Assembly (NCBI GenBank): GCA_964407425.1
Contig: CAYOVN010000204.1
Coordinates: 1 to 5,701, forward strand
Source: JABDNZ01 sp964407425
GTDB lineage: Bacteria > Gemmatimonadota > Gemmatimonadetes > Longimicrobiales > Gaopeijiaceae
Direction of reading: 5' to 3'
DNA: 5,701 bases
Part shown: one piece after another, positions 5,079-5,701 of the stretch
Layout of the letters: the number at the start of each line of letters is the position of its first letter
Numbering within the stretch: position 1 is the first letter of the stretch
Translations under genes and position numbers: made by a program
Notes under the pieces: model-generated
The model's input: only the letters and a program-made list of their open reading frames with translations
Told to the model about the DNA's origin: nothing
Databases searched by the model: none

Positions 5079-5701
5079 ATGAGATTCGCCTCTTTAGCAC
5101 TCTTGTTGGGTTGTCTCACACTGGGGGTGGGCTGTGTGGATGAGTCCCAGACACCCGCCTTCGAGACCCGGGACAGCACCGGGGTCACCATCGTCGAGAA
5201 CCACCGGCCGGAGTGGCGGGGCGGGGAGGAATGGACCGTAGGGCCTGATCCGATCCTCAGGTTGGGTGTCGTGGAGGGGGATCCAGCCCTTCAGTTCGAT
5301 GGGATTACGGGTCTGGCCAGGGGCGTGGAGGGGGGGATCGTAGTGGCGGATGGCGGCTCCCAGGAAGTCCGGTTTTTCGATTCTTCCGGGGCCTTCACGA
5401 CTGTGGCTGGGGGTGCCGGGGAAGGGCCCGGCGAGTTCACAGGGCTCTCGGGTCTGGGCGCTGCCTCCGACGGGAAGCTCTGGGCATACGACTTCTCTCT
5501 TCGACGGGTAACCTGGCTGAGCGAGGCCGGCGAGGTGGAAGCCATCACCTCCCTCGGGTCCGAACCACCGGTCCTGAACGCTGTGGGCGTCCTCCCGGAC
5601 GGGACCTTCGTCCTGAAGCAACTTTGGGGAGCGACCGTGGTCGCCGAAGCCACGGATACGGGGCTCCGCCGGGACCCGGTGGCCTATGTCCGGTTCGGGA
5701 G
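5079..5701 (+). CDS. Six-bladed beta-propeller lipoprotein, N-terminal part (3' end outside window)
   Basis: The frame is open from ATG 5079 to the window edge (207 codons), with no stop. An N-terminal signal (M-R-F-A-S-L-A-L-L-L-G) leads to two possible lipidation cysteines. Cys12 has the better lipobox (L-L-G-C) but a very short signal; Cys19 (G-V-G-C) gives a more usual signal length and is preferred. The mature region begins with D-S-T-G-V-T-I-V-E-N (32-41), then a W-R-G-G-E-E-W-T-V stretch. Propeller repeats follow: V-V-A-D-G-G-S-Q-E-V-R-F-F-D (88-101) and G-E-G-P-G-E-F (114-120), then D-G-K-L-W-A-Y-D as the next blade. These are signatures I associate with the 6-bladed beta-propeller proteins (NHL/TolB-like) expanded in Gemmatimonadota and some marine bacteria. 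The usual full length is about 350-400 residues, so about half is seen. Ligand or partner is unknown. The tight spacing after the peptidase gene suggests the two lipoproteins are made together. Confidence 0.85.
   Translation, partial: MRFASLALLLGCLTLGVGCVDESQTPAFETRDSTGVTIVENHRPEWRGGEEWTVGPDPILRLGVVEGDPALQFDGITGLARGVEGGIVVADGGSQEVRFFDSSGAFTTVAGGAGEGPGEFTGLSGLGAASDGKLWAYDFSLRRVTWLSEAGEVEAITSLGSEPPVLNAVGVLPDGTFVLKQLWGATVVAEATDTGLRRDPVAYVRFG

Noticed and set aside
4217..5191. 324-codon open frame on the - strand across the peptidase end and the start of the propeller gene
   Set aside because: It runs antisense through the catalytic motifs and the gene junction. Its composition is that of a shadow frame, with no recognisable motif.
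1..5701. Mobile elements, CRISPR arrays, tRNA or rRNA genes
   Set aside because: No transposase motif, terminal inverted repeats, regularly spaced repeats or recognisable RNA gene was seen. The window is almost wholly filled by ordinary coding frames.

Overview
The window is GC-rich (well above half G+C by eye), gene-dense, and every supported gene is on the + strand. The genes point to a free-living, Gram-negative-type bacterium with many surface lipoproteins. Three features suggest Gemmatimonadota or a nearby lineage: a six-bladed beta-propeller lipoprotein with the DSTGVTIVEN, ADGGS and GEGPGEF signatures, a lipid-anchored prolyl oligopeptidase, and a 'YSENEF...GLTLDEI...AGIDPEAV' membrane protein. 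This assignment is inferred from remembered family patterns, not from a search.

Layout: (1) 1-523 is the C-terminal part of a class V (fold type I) PLP-dependent enzyme, including the PLP lysine. (2) After an 18-base gap with a strong ribosome binding site, 542-1999 encodes a reductive-dehalogenase-family (RdhA-like) corrinoid/iron-sulfur protein. It has three N-terminal membrane helices and no Tat signal. (3) 2059-2823 encodes an unrecognised two-helix membrane protein that starts with TTG. (4) 2824-2941 is a structured gap holding a C-rich tract (a G-quadruplex pattern on the - strand) and an 8-bp perfect hairpin whose 3' arm is the AGGAGG of the next gene. (5) 2942-5068 encodes a complete lipoprotein prolyl oligopeptidase (family S9A) with Ser563, Asp648 and His682. 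(6) 5079-5701 is the start of a six-bladed beta-propeller lipoprotein that runs off the window; its ribosome binding site overlaps the peptidase stop codon.

The window falls into two probable transcription units. The first is the PLP enzyme and the RdhA-like protein, perhaps with the two-helix protein 59 bases further on. The second is the peptidase and the propeller protein, both exported lipoproteins, which look translationally linked. I see no rdhB, corrinoid-synthesis gene or halide-responsive regulator, so classical organohalide respiration is not indicated. The most notable items are the self-anchored, probably cytoplasm-facing RdhA homologue paired with a PLP enzyme, and the hairpin that would hide the peptidase ribosome binding site. 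No RNA genes, insertion sequences, CRISPR arrays or origins were seen. No stretch without a gene exceeds 118 bases.
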